Source of the DNA: a virus | IMG/VR virus record: IMGVR_UViG_3300037584_001644 | Location: 1 to 26,067 of that record | Direction: 5' to 3' (one strand) | Length of the DNA: 26,067 nucleotides | Part shown: positions 14,983 through 20,542 of the stretch, in pieces | Position numbering within the stretch: position 1 is the first letter of the stretch | Layout: each line of letters begins with the position of its first letter | Program-made: the position numbers and the translations under genes | The notes under the pieces: model-generated | What the model was told of the DNA's origin: nothing | The model's database searches: none | What the model saw: the letters and a program-made list of their open reading frames with translations, nothing else

Positions 14983-15000
14983 ATATTGAAAGGAAGCGAG
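14983..15000 (+). repeat. Leader repeat, copy 2 (ribosome-binding leader)
   Basis: ATATTGAAAGGAAGCGAG directly abuts the ATG at 15001. It matches 9988-10004 with one inserted A. In this copy AAAGGA, seven bases before the ATG, is the likely Shine-Dalgarno and GCGAG fills the spacer. Confidence 0.6.
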
Positions 15001-15132
15001 ATGAAAAAAAATAATCAAAAAGAAAAAATAGATATTCAAAGATTTATAAAAGTTATGGAACGCTTTGATAAAGCATCAAAAAAATTAGAACAAAGGATAA
15101 AAAATGCCAACAGGAACATACAAGCTAGATAG
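15001..15132 (+). CDS. 43-residue basic helical protein
   Basis: ATG at 15001 behind AAAGGAAGCGAG; stop at 15130-15132, overlapping the nuclease gene by 29 bases. Lys/Arg-rich (MKKNNQKEKIDIQRFIKVME, KKLEQRIKNANRN), one amphipathic helix expected. The strong ribosome binding site and overlap suggest a real gene coupled to the nuclease; it may assist or inhibit it. No family recognised. Confidence 0.55.
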   Translation: MKKNNQKEKIDIQRFIKVMERFDKASKKLEQRIKNANRNIQAR

Positions 15133-15745
15133 TGGTCAGCTAGTTGTTGGAACGACAACTGTTATTGGTGCATTTAAAAACTCTAGTGCATTAATACATT
15201 GGGCTTGGAACTTAGGTAAAGAGGGAAAAGATTATCGTCAAGAAAGAGACAAAGCTGGTGAGCAAGGAACAAGTGTCCATGACTTAGCAGAAAATTATAT
15301 TCTAGGATTAGATTACGAAATACCTGATGATAAAAAAGTTCAAAAGGCTTTTACTAAATTTACAGAATGGTGGGATAAACAAAGTTATGAAATTGTTTGG
15401 ACAGAAAAACAAATGGTCAGTGAGTCTTATGAGTATGGAGGTTGTCCTGATCTGTTAGTCAAAGATAAAGAGGGTAATCATATTCTCATAGATTTCAAAA
15501 CAGGTAAAAGAATTTACAACGACACGATTATACAACTTGGAGCTTATAGTTGGTTAATACATGAAAATGAAAATATCCAAATTGAAAAAGGAATTATTGT
15601 AAGACTACCAAAAAATAATAGTAAAATTGAATTGAAAGAATTTACAACAGAACAACTAGCACTTGGTTGGGATCAATTCAAATTATTTAGGGAGGCATAC
15701 GACAATAATGCAATCATTGAAAAATGTTTTAGAAAGGACAGTTAA
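15104..15745 (+). CDS. PD-(D/E)XK (RecB/Cas4-like) exonuclease
   Basis: 213 residues. Motif order of the RecB-like nuclease family: GTSVHD (55-60, H59), YGGCPDLLVK (111-120, D116), ILIDFKTGK (127-135; D130-x-K132 catalytic pair), and the closing Q144-x3-Y148 (QLGAYSWLI). All catalytic positions are present. It likely degrades or trims DNA during phage recombination, or host DNA. No annealing protein such as RecT was recognised beside it, but several unknown genes follow in the same operon. The ATG overlaps the upstream 43-residue gene. Confidence 0.85.
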   Translation: MPTGTYKLDSGQLVVGTTTVIGAFKNSSALIHWAWNLGKEGKDYRQERDKAGEQGTSVHDLAENYILGLDYEIPDDKKVQKAFTKFTEWWDKQSYEIVWTEKQMVSESYEYGGCPDLLVKDKEGNHILIDFKTGKRIYNDTIIQLGAYSWLIHENENIQIEKGIIVRLPKNNSKIELKEFTTEQLALGWDQFKLFREAYDNNAIIEKCFRKDS

Positions 15746-15746
15746 A

Positions 15747-16142
15747 ATGACAACAATGAAAGAAGCTCTTGAGTTTGTAGATAGAGATAAATGTAATGAT
15801 TTTGAAAAAAGTTTTTACGATAAAGGTATCAATGGAAGTTATACACCATCAGAAAAACAAATGGCTGTTATAAATAAAATGCCAAAAAAACTACCTGAAT
15901 ACAAAGAAGAAAGAAGTGATCCATTTGAAGGTCAAAAGCCACAACCGACTAATGATTTTAATTATGGTGCAAACATACAAACAAGTGAGATTGAAAAAAA
16001 CTTACAGTTGATTGATCGTGCATTTGATTTGATGGAAGAATATCCAAACTTAAAAGAACTAGATCAAGAAAACAAAAGAGCCATAGCGATCAGTTGTGCT
16101 ATTAATCAGTCAAGAGCTGATTACTTTAATGGCAAAAAATAA
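15747..16142 (+). CDS. Early protein, unknown
   Basis: 131 residues from the ATG at 15747, one base after the nuclease stop, with AAAGGA seven bases upstream; an upstream TTG in frame lies inside the nuclease gene and was not chosen. Polar and charged, with a Pro-rich middle (KPQPTNDFNYGANIQ) and a helical C-terminus (NKRAIAISCAINQSRADYF). No family recognised. Coupling to the nuclease suggests a partner in recombination or nucleotide salvage. Confidence 0.7.
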   Translation: MTTMKEALEFVDRDKCNDFEKSFYDKGINGSYTPSEKQMAVINKMPKKLPEYKEERSDPFEGQKPQPTNDFNYGANIQTSEIEKNLQLIDRAFDLMEEYPNLKELDQENKRAIAISCAINQSRADYFNGKK

Positions 16143-16366
16143 TGCGTAATGATTTAAATCCTATTAAATGGCAAAAGATAAAAAATGGGATTGAAATTTC
16201 ACAGTTGAAATGTGGTTGGTATAAATTTTCAGCAAAAGTAAATAATTTATATGAAGAAAAAGTTTATCTAAATGAAGATAACATATCTTCAGGAGGTTTT
16301 ACTTTGGAAGAAGCAGAAAAAAATTTTATGAACCACATTAACAAAGTCAAAGAAAGCAAAAATTAG
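16142..16366 (+). CDS. Small early protein, unknown
   Basis: 74 residues, starting in a TAATG overlap with the previous stop. Pattern of beta strands then one helix (GWYKFSAKVNNLYEEKVYL, FTLEEAEKNFMNHI). Unknown family. Sits between the nuclease unit and the HNH gene. Confidence 0.65.
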   Translation: MRNDLNPIKWQKIKNGIEISQLKCGWYKFSAKVNNLYEEKVYLNEDNISSGGFTLEEAEKNFMNHINKVKESKN

Positions 16367-16368
16367 TT

Positions 16369-16719
16369 ATGGGTATGGCTTTTAAATCATGGGTTCTTGA
16401 TGAACAAGAAAGAGAGGAGATTTTAGAATTGCGAGAACATACAAAAAATTTATTTAAAGGTAGAGGTTGGAAAATACCTGAAGATGCAATTTGTATAAAC
16501 TGTGGTGATTTTGCAGTAGATACTCATCACTATCGAAATAGGGGTTCAGGCTCAAGCAAGTATTTAGATTATTACGAAAATTTAATTCCTTTATGTAGAT
16601 TGTGCCATGATTGTGCAGAGGTTAATAAAAAAGTAAACCATGAATTTTACATAAAAAACCTTAAAGAAATTTTAAGAATAGAGGAGGATAAATACGCAAA
16701 TGGCGATCATTCCCAATAA
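16369..16719 (+). CDS. HNH-type endonuclease or zinc-binding HNH-fold protein
   Basis: 116 residues. C42-x2-C45 (CINCGD), D51-x-H53-H54 (DTHHYRNRG), N71 (ENLIPL) and C76-x2-C79-H80 (CRLCHD) give the beta-beta-alpha metal fold with zinc knuckles and the HNH order. Small HNH proteins in phages cut DNA, nick at cos or resolve recombination intermediates (NinG-like). Cooperation with the PD-(D/E)XK nuclease upstream is possible. Start has two nearby ATGs (16369 and 16375) and no strong ribosome binding site. Confidence 0.8.
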   Translation: MGMAFKSWVLDEQEREEILELREHTKNLFKGRGWKIPEDAICINCGDFAVDTHHYRNRGSGSSKYLDYYENLIPLCRLCHDCAEVNKKVNHEFYIKNLKEILRIEEDKYANGDHSQ

Positions 16720-17053
16720 TCTTGTAGATCAGTTAGAGGAAAAGGTTGGCGATGCCTTAATACAATTAGAAAGTGTTGAGGAGGTAGTTCAGGCTAAAGT
16801 CAATAAGGAAATGTTGAAAGAATGGAAGGCAAAAAAACTTGCAGAGCTACAACTAAAAGAAGAACAAAATGGTGTTGCACAATCTAGTAAGCAAGACCGA
16901 AATGCGAGAGCTAGTGATGAATGGGATAAGTATCTGAAGGAATTAGAGTCTAAGATGAAAGCAGATACTATCAATCTTATTAAAAGAGAAAATGCTCAGA
17001 TAGTCATATCAGCTTGGCAAACTTCAACTAAAGAGAAAGGAATAAAAGTATGA
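16700..17053 (+). CDS. Helical protein, unknown
   Basis: 117 residues, starting inside the last codons of the HNH gene (20-base overlap) with GGAGG about 12 bases upstream. Long charged helices (VVQAKVNKEMLKEWKAKKLA; DEWDKYLKELESKMKADTIN) and a C-terminal AQIVISAWQTS segment. I recall conserved unknown phage proteins with a final 'AQ..I.AW' pattern near recombination genes, without a defined activity. Coupled by ATGA to the next gene. Confidence 0.65.
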   Translation: MAIIPNNLVDQLEEKVGDALIQLESVEEVVQAKVNKEMLKEWKAKKLAELQLKEEQNGVAQSSKQDRNARASDEWDKYLKELESKMKADTINLIKRENAQIVISAWQTSTKEKGIKV

Positions 17054-17295
17054 ACACTGTAGAGATAAGAGAGCCTATGTGGAAGAATGGAGGAAGTGTA
17101 GGTATAGCAGAAAGAAAAATTGGGAAAGAAGGAACAATAGTAAAGATCGTTCACAAAAACAAACAAGGTGAATTGACTTATCCAAACACCTATAAAGTTT
17201 CAAGAGAAAAGGCTTTTAGTTGTGAAGTAATGTATGTGGGAAAAAATAAAACACCTTTGAGAATTATACCAATAAAAGATATGGAAGTACAATGA
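17050..17295 (+). CDS. Small beta-rich protein, unknown
   Basis: 81 residues, starting in an ATGA overlap behind AAAGGA. Mostly beta pattern with basic residues (VGIAERKIGKEGTIVKIVHK; PLRIIPIKDMEV). No family recognised. Overlaps the next gene by four bases (ATGA). Confidence 0.65.
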   Translation: MNTVEIREPMWKNGGSVGIAERKIGKEGTIVKIVHKNKQGELTYPNTYKVSREKAFSCEVMYVGKNKTPLRIIPIKDMEVQ

Positions 17296-17522
17296 CAAAC
17301 AAAATATATACATACAAAGATATAGCAGAAATGTTTGATTGCCATGAAAGAACAATACAAAATCACATCAAAGAAATAAGAATGAAAGATCCTAAAAACC
17401 CAATCATAAATAATTTTATGGGCAATAAATGGTATTGCTTTGAAAATGATCTAAAAGAAGTGTTAAATCTTTGTTCTAAATTAAGAACAGATAAATCAGA
17501 AAATAATACTAAAAGTTTATAA
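17292..17522 (+). CDS. Small helix-turn-helix DNA-binding protein
   Basis: 76 residues. IYTYKDIAEMFDCHERTIQN (5-24) is a helix-turn-helix of the excisionase/MerR type, followed by a wing-like NNFMGNKWYCFENDLKEVL. Probably binds DNA. Last gene of the rightward early operon; no integrase is visible in the window, so a transcription role is more likely than excision. Its stop codon directly abuts the stop of the leftward late operon. Confidence 0.75.
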   Translation: MTNKIYTYKDIAEMFDCHERTIQNHIKEIRMKDPKNPIINNFMGNKWYCFENDLKEVLNLCSKLRTDKSENNTKSL

Positions 17523-17789
17523 TTACTTTTTTTTTGCAAATGTTTTAACATTAGTTGGTTTACCACCAACTCCTTGAGCCTTTGATCTTTTTCTTCTAAC
17601 AGCAGATTTTATTTGTGATTTAGTCATGCTCATAGCTTTAGACTTAGGAACACATTTTGGATATTTTCGTTTACTACCCTTTGCAGATTTTCTTCCACAC
17701 TTGGCATAACCACCGCCTTTTTTTGGCGATCCTATATCTACCCAATCTTGTTTAAACCACTTCGTTAATCCACCACTAGCTCTGCTCAT
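17523..17789 (-). CDS. Small basic protein, DUF5872-like
   Basis: 88 residues, very Lys/Arg/Gly-rich. Ordered segments: TKWFKQDWVDIGSPKKGGG, YAKCGRKSAKGSKRKYPKC and QIKSAVRRKRSKAQGVGGKP. As I recall this is the DUF5872 pattern, found in marine phages and large algal viruses; two cysteines (CGRK, PKCVP) may bind metal. Last gene of the late arm; starts in an ATGA overlap with the 52-residue gene. Likely nucleic-acid binding by charge; virion location not shown. Confidence 0.7.
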   Translation of the reverse strand: MSRASGGLTKWFKQDWVDIGSPKKGGGYAKCGRKSAKGSKRKYPKCVPKSKAMSMTKSQIKSAVRRKRSKAQGVGGKPTNVKTFAKKK

Positions 17790-17944
17790 GCCTTTTTGGT
17801 TGTATAACCCCCACCTCTTTTTTTGTAAGTCCTAACTAACCAACTGTTTGCATAAGCTGAAGGATAAATTTTGAATTTTTTCTTAGCTTCTGCTTTTACT
17901 CTTGCATATAAAGCCTTATTAGTGGGTACATTCTTAGTTGCCAT
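17786..17944 (-). CDS. 52-residue basic protein
   Basis: ATG at 17942-17944, stop TGA overlapping the next ATG (ATGA). Sequence MATKNVPTNKALYARVKAEA, then KKKFKIYPSAYANSWLVR and RGGGYTTKKA. I recall very similar short proteins in many marine phages. Lys/Arg-rich with aromatic residues, as in nucleic-acid-binding peptides. The overlaps on both sides and this conservation support it although it is short. Confidence 0.7.
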   Translation of the reverse strand: MATKNVPTNKALYARVKAEAKKKFKIYPSAYANSWLVRTYKKRGGGYTTKKA

Positions 17945-17946
17945 GA

Positions 17947-18099
17947 TTAACCTTTATGTTTCTTTTGAATTGTAAATTTGGCTGACAATGATGCTCCCTT
18001 ATGAGGTTTGAATTTGCCTTCATGTTTCATCAGTTTATAGGTATTGCCTGACTTCATAAAGTGAAAACCTTTAGGAGCTTTAATAGATTTAGTTGCCAT
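17947..18099 (-). CDS. 50-residue basic protein
   Basis: ATG at 18097-18099, stop at 17947-17949. Sequence MATKSIKAPKGFHFMKSGNT, then YKLMKHEGKFKPHKGASLSA and KFTIQKKHKG. Basic with several histidines; similar proteins occur, as I recall, in marine phages next to the others of this cluster. Its start overlaps the stop of the 40-residue gene by one base (TAATG). Confidence 0.7.
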   Translation of the reverse strand: MATKSIKAPKGFHFMKSGNTYKLMKHEGKFKPHKGASLSAKFTIQKKHKG

Positions 18100-18221
18100 T
18101 ATTTTTTCTTCTTTCTTTTTTTTGGTTTTAGTTTTTTAAAGTCTGCACCTGTGATTTTATTAAAAGGTGGTGCGACTCTAGCTAACTTTTTTTGTTTTGG
18201 TGAGTATTTAGAAAAAGGCAT
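18099..18221 (-). CDS. 40-residue basic protein
   Basis: ATG at 18219-18221, stop TAA at 18099-18101, overlapping the genes on either side by one base (TAATG at both ends). Sequence MPFSKYSPKQKKLARVAPPF, then NKITGADFKKLK and a Lys/Arg tail. The N-terminal pattern is one I recall from conserved tiny proteins of marine phages. Nearly 40 percent Lys/Arg. Confidence 0.65.
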   Translation of the reverse strand: MPFSKYSPKQKKLARVAPPFNKITGADFKKLKPKKRKKKK

Positions 18222-18313
18222 TAGTAACTCATCTTTTTAGTTTTTTTTGTTTTTTTCTTTTTCTTCTTTTTAGGTTTCATTACCTTAGTCTTTTTACCAT
18301 ATCCGTATGCCAT
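18221..18313 (-). CDS. 30-residue poly-lysine protein
   Basis: ATG at 18311-18313 behind AAGGAAAGGAAAACACT, stop TAA overlapping the next ATG (TAATG). Sequence MAYGYGKKTKVMKPKKKK and so on; about half of the residues are Lys. The good ribosome binding site and the overlap support translation despite its size. Expected to bind nucleic acid non-specifically. Confidence 0.55.
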   Translation of the reverse strand: MAYGYGKKTKVMKPKKKKKKKTKKTKKMSY

Positions 18314-18328
18314 AGTGTTTTCCTTTCC

Positions 18329-18574
18329 TTAACAACCCCAAGCTCTGCGACTCCAGTAGTTAGCAGATAACTTGTTGTTCTTTCCTTTGATACCACCTGA
18401 TCTCGCACAATAACTTTTCTTACGAGCTGGTTGGTTTTTCTTAATGGTCATAGATTTATCACCGAAGTTTATCTTTTTGACCTTATCGCCATCTTTTACA
18501 AAGACTTTAAATTTTTTTACATCGCCTCTCATTGGCTTGTTTAGAGGTACTTTTTTACCTTTATAAGTAGCCAT
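18329..18574 (-). CDS. 81-residue conserved basic protein, unknown
   Basis: MATYKGKKVPLNKPMRGDVK, then KFKVFVKDGDKVKKINFGDK, PARKKSYCARSGGI and ANYWSRRAWGC at the end. I recall close relatives in pelagiphages, cyanophages and some environmental viruses. Beta-rich core with a basic surface and three cysteines. First and longest conserved member of the basic cluster after the holin gene. A virion or DNA-packing role is inferred only from charge and late-operon position. Confidence 0.7.
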   Translation of the reverse strand: MATYKGKKVPLNKPMRGDVKKFKVFVKDGDKVKKINFGDKSMTIKKNQPARKKSYCARSGGIKGKNNKLSANYWSRRAWGC

Positions 18575-18580
18575 AAATAA

Positions 18581-18976
18581 TTATTTCTTTTTGGTTATTA
18601 AACCCATAGCACCTTTTGCTCCCTTAATGCCAAAACTAGCAGAACAGGCGATATATAAAAGGTGTTTATAATAATCAGGTAATGAATGTAATGCTTCAAA
18701 CCCAGCTTTAATATGTGGAGTCCAACTAGGAATAAATACTGCCACCGCTGGAACTAAAAGGCATATTAAAATTAGTTCGTCTTTCCAGCTCCCTTTCATT
18801 TGATCGACAGCACTGGCTTCCCACGAAATTTTGCCCTGAATTTGTTGTTCTTTAATTGCCTTTTGTGCCTTAATTTCAGTCAAAGCAAGGTCTGCTTTTG
18901 CTTTTTTAGTTTCTACATAGCCACTTACTGCACTTGTTGCTACTCCCAACAAAGGCTTAATTAACATTTGTATCAT
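18581..18976 (-). CDS. Holin, GTA-type with 3 membrane segments
   Basis: 131 residues from the ATG at 18974-18976, which forms ATGA with the lysozyme stop and has GAGGAG nine bases upstream. An in-frame start 20 codons further up lies inside the lysozyme gene and was rejected. Layout: amphipathic/hydrophobic start (MLIKPLLGVATSAVSGY), charged linker with WEASAVDQMKGSWKDE (52-67), membrane span 68-84, short loop, and a last span about 105-122. This is the 3TM gene-transfer-agent-release holin family pattern. It permeabilises the inner membrane to free the lysozyme. Confidence 0.85.
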   Translation of the reverse strand: MIQMLIKPLLGVATSAVSGYVETKKAKADLALTEIKAQKAIKEQQIQGKISWEASAVDQMKGSWKDELILICLLVPAVAVFIPSWTPHIKAGFEALHSLPDYYKHLLYIACSASFGIKGAKGAMGLITKKK

Positions 18977-19401
18977 ACAATACTCCTCATAATCTCTGCT
19001 AGTTCGTTTGCCCTGTTCGGAGTTTGATTTGCCCAACGACTATCGAGCATTTCTGAACTAGCAGATACATAGTCTTTTTTTATTAGACAGTCTTTAAATT
19101 TGACAAATTTCGATAGTCTAGGTAGTCCTAGCTGAAATGCCATATTAATAACACAGCCAAAAGCACGAGGATCAATATCTTGCCCTTCGATGAAAGTCTG
19201 TGCATCAATGGAAGCCTGTCTAAAGTCTTGTTCAAAGAGTTCCATAATTTTGTCATCTTCATATTCTACTCCTTCCTCTAAATTGTCTGATGGTAAAACT
19301 AAATGCCCTATCCCTATTGTGGCATTTCCCAAATGATCGAGGTAAATTTTATTTCTCTTACCTTCATGTTTAATAATTTCTTGTTTTACTTCTTCGTACA
19401 T
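18973..19401 (-). CDS. Endolysin, T4-type lysozyme (GH24)
   Basis: 142 residues. Catalytic triad of the T4 family: E13 (KHEGKR), D22 (YLDHLGN) and T28 (ATIGIGH). Also the conserved NMAFQLG and SRWANQTPNRANEL segments near the C-terminus. No signal peptide or anchor, so it should be released by the holin encoded directly downstream. It hydrolyses peptidoglycan. Ribosome binding site TTGGAGTAAAT; four-base overlap with the holin. Shorter than T4 lysozyme (164 residues) mainly in the linker after the active-site region. Confidence 0.93.
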   Translation of the reverse strand: MYEEVKQEIIKHEGKRNKIYLDHLGNATIGIGHLVLPSDNLEEGVEYEDDKIMELFEQDFRQASIDAQTFIEGQDIDPRAFGCVINMAFQLGLPRLSKFVKFKDCLIKKDYVSASSEMLDSRWANQTPNRANELAEIMRSIV

Positions 19402-19413
19402 ATTTACTCCAAT

Positions 19414-19608
19414 TTATTTGTCAGATAAAAGATAGTTCTCTATCCAAATTATCTTCTCCTTAATAACAGCTATGTCTTTTTGCATTTCTGTTATAGAGTC
19501 AGCTTTCTTTTCTACTGCCTCAAGTCTCTGACTCCATGTACCCCAAGTAATAAGCATAGATGCGACTATCACTAAATAGGGTGCAAGTGTTTTTAGATTT
19601 ATGTTCAT
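19414..19608 (-). CDS. Membrane-anchored coiled-coil protein of the lysis cassette
   Basis: 64 residues: one span near the N-terminus (about 9-24, APYLVIVASMLITWGT) followed by a heptad-like helix (RLEAVEKKADSITEMQKDIA, VIKEKIIWIENYLL). The start overlaps the TerS stop (ATGA) and the lysozyme gene follows. It could be a spanin component, an antiholin or a holin partner. No lipobox and no second spanin partner was identified, so this is open. Confidence 0.65.
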   Translation of the reverse strand: MNINLKTLAPYLVIVASMLITWGTWSQRLEAVEKKADSITEMQKDIAVIKEKIIWIENYLLSDK

Positions 19609-20027
19609 TTAGACCACTCCACCTTAAACTCATTACCCTTTTGGTCTTGAATAGACATAGTTTGTTTTTCTGTGCCATATATTTTAGGTGCTAGTTTACC
19701 AGCCTTGAAATGAACATTTTTTTGTATGATTTCTAACAGTTTAACTTTAGTCATGTTTAATTTAGGATCTGTTTTTGCTTGTTCTAGCAAAGTATCTAAA
19801 TCTTCAATAGTGTATAAAACGCTATCATGCTTTGCTTGTAAATATTGTTTGTTTAGTTTTTCGTCTTTGTTTATCCATTGTCTCAGAGTAGTCCAAGATA
19901 CATCTAGTTCTTTGCAACATTCACGAATAGTTTGACCTCTTGCTAACATTTCAAACAAGTCTGATAAGATAGACTGTTTGTATTTGCTTGGTCTGTTGCC
20001 TTGTTTTCTTACTACTGCTGTTGTCAT
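19605..20027 (-). CDS. terS: Terminase small subunit
   Basis: 140 residues. N-terminal helix-turn-helix (DLFEMLARGQTIRECCKELD, VSWTTLRQWINKD; about 22-55), a middle oligomerisation helix pair, and the C-terminal NVHFKAGKLAPKIYG segment matching the 'WxxGKLAPKKYG' end of Sf6-type TerS. It recognises the packaging site and activates TerL. It is separated from terL by the entire early region and sits in the lysis cassette. Start forms TAATG with the upstream gene. Confidence 0.85.
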   Translation of the reverse strand: MTTAVVRKQGNRPSKYKQSILSDLFEMLARGQTIRECCKELDVSWTTLRQWINKDEKLNKQYLQAKHDSVLYTIEDLDTLLEQAKTDPKLNMTKVKLLEIIQKNVHFKAGKLAPKIYGTEKQTMSIQDQKGNEFKVEWSK

Positions 20028-20542
20028 TATTTCACCTTTGCTGACATATCACTCAATGGATTGTTCAATGCCTTGTTAATTTTTAACTCTATGTTTTCTT
20101 CTAGTAATTTCAACTCATCTAAAAGTTCACGATTATCTTCCTTTTGTCTATCCTCGACATCATTAACTATCTCAGTTATGTGTCGAATGTCAGAGTTCAT
20201 GGATCGTAAATCTTGTTTTAAATCGTTCTTCAATTCTGTGCTTACACCAGCTACAAGCTGTACTTCTTCAAGGATCATAGACATCTCGCCTTTAATCATA
20301 TCTAGTTCTTGTTCGATCAACTGAAGTCTTTTATCCATCTCAGCTTCAGCTAGTTCAATCTTTTTATCAAAACCACTAAGGTCAGGTGCAACAAAGTCTT
20401 GCACTTGCTGTTTCATATCAAGGTAATCGTCATAAAATTTATACCCTGTCCAGCCACCACCTACGATTGTACCTATAAGAGATAGAATGATAATAAATTT
20501 ACCACCTGTAAATTTCATTCCTTGATACTCAATACTGGGCAT
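20027..20542 (-). CDS. Membrane-anchored coiled-coil protein, unknown
   Basis: 171 residues with one N-terminal span (about 15-33, KFIIILSLIGTIVGGGW) and a long charged helix from ~50 to ~160 (heptads such as KKIELAEAEMDKRLQLIEQE). Its start overlaps the preceding gene by 14 bases. Topology matches a spanin-like or structural rod in the periplasm or cytoplasm. Together with the two secreted proteins upstream it forms an envelope module. No family recognised. Confidence 0.65.
   Translation of the reverse strand: MPSIEYQGMKFTGGKFIIILSLIGTIVGGGWTGYKFYDDYLDMKQQVQDFVAPDLSGFDKKIELAEAEMDKRLQLIEQELDMIKGEMSMILEEVQLVAGVSTELKNDLKQDLRSMNSDIRHITEIVNDVEDRQKEDNRELLDELKLLEENIELKINKALNNPLSDMSAKVK

Noticed and set aside
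15663-15746. 28-codon N-terminal extension of the 131-residue protein from a TTG
   Set aside because: Inside the nuclease gene in another frame; the ATG at 15747 has AAAGGA at proper distance.
17292-17522. HTH protein as excisionase of a temperate phage
   Set aside because: No integrase, attachment-site duplication or tRNA in the window; the fold is shared by ordinary transcription regulators.
17553-17571. Stem AGTTGGT / ACCAACT near the convergent operon ends, considered as a terminator
   Set aside because: Lies within the DUF5872-like coding sequence (Gly-Gly-Lys-Pro-Thr codons) and has no U-run on either side.
18977-19036. N-terminal 20-codon extension of the holin
   Set aside because: It lies fully inside the lysozyme gene; the ATG at 18976 has a strong GAGGAG and makes the usual ATGA junction.
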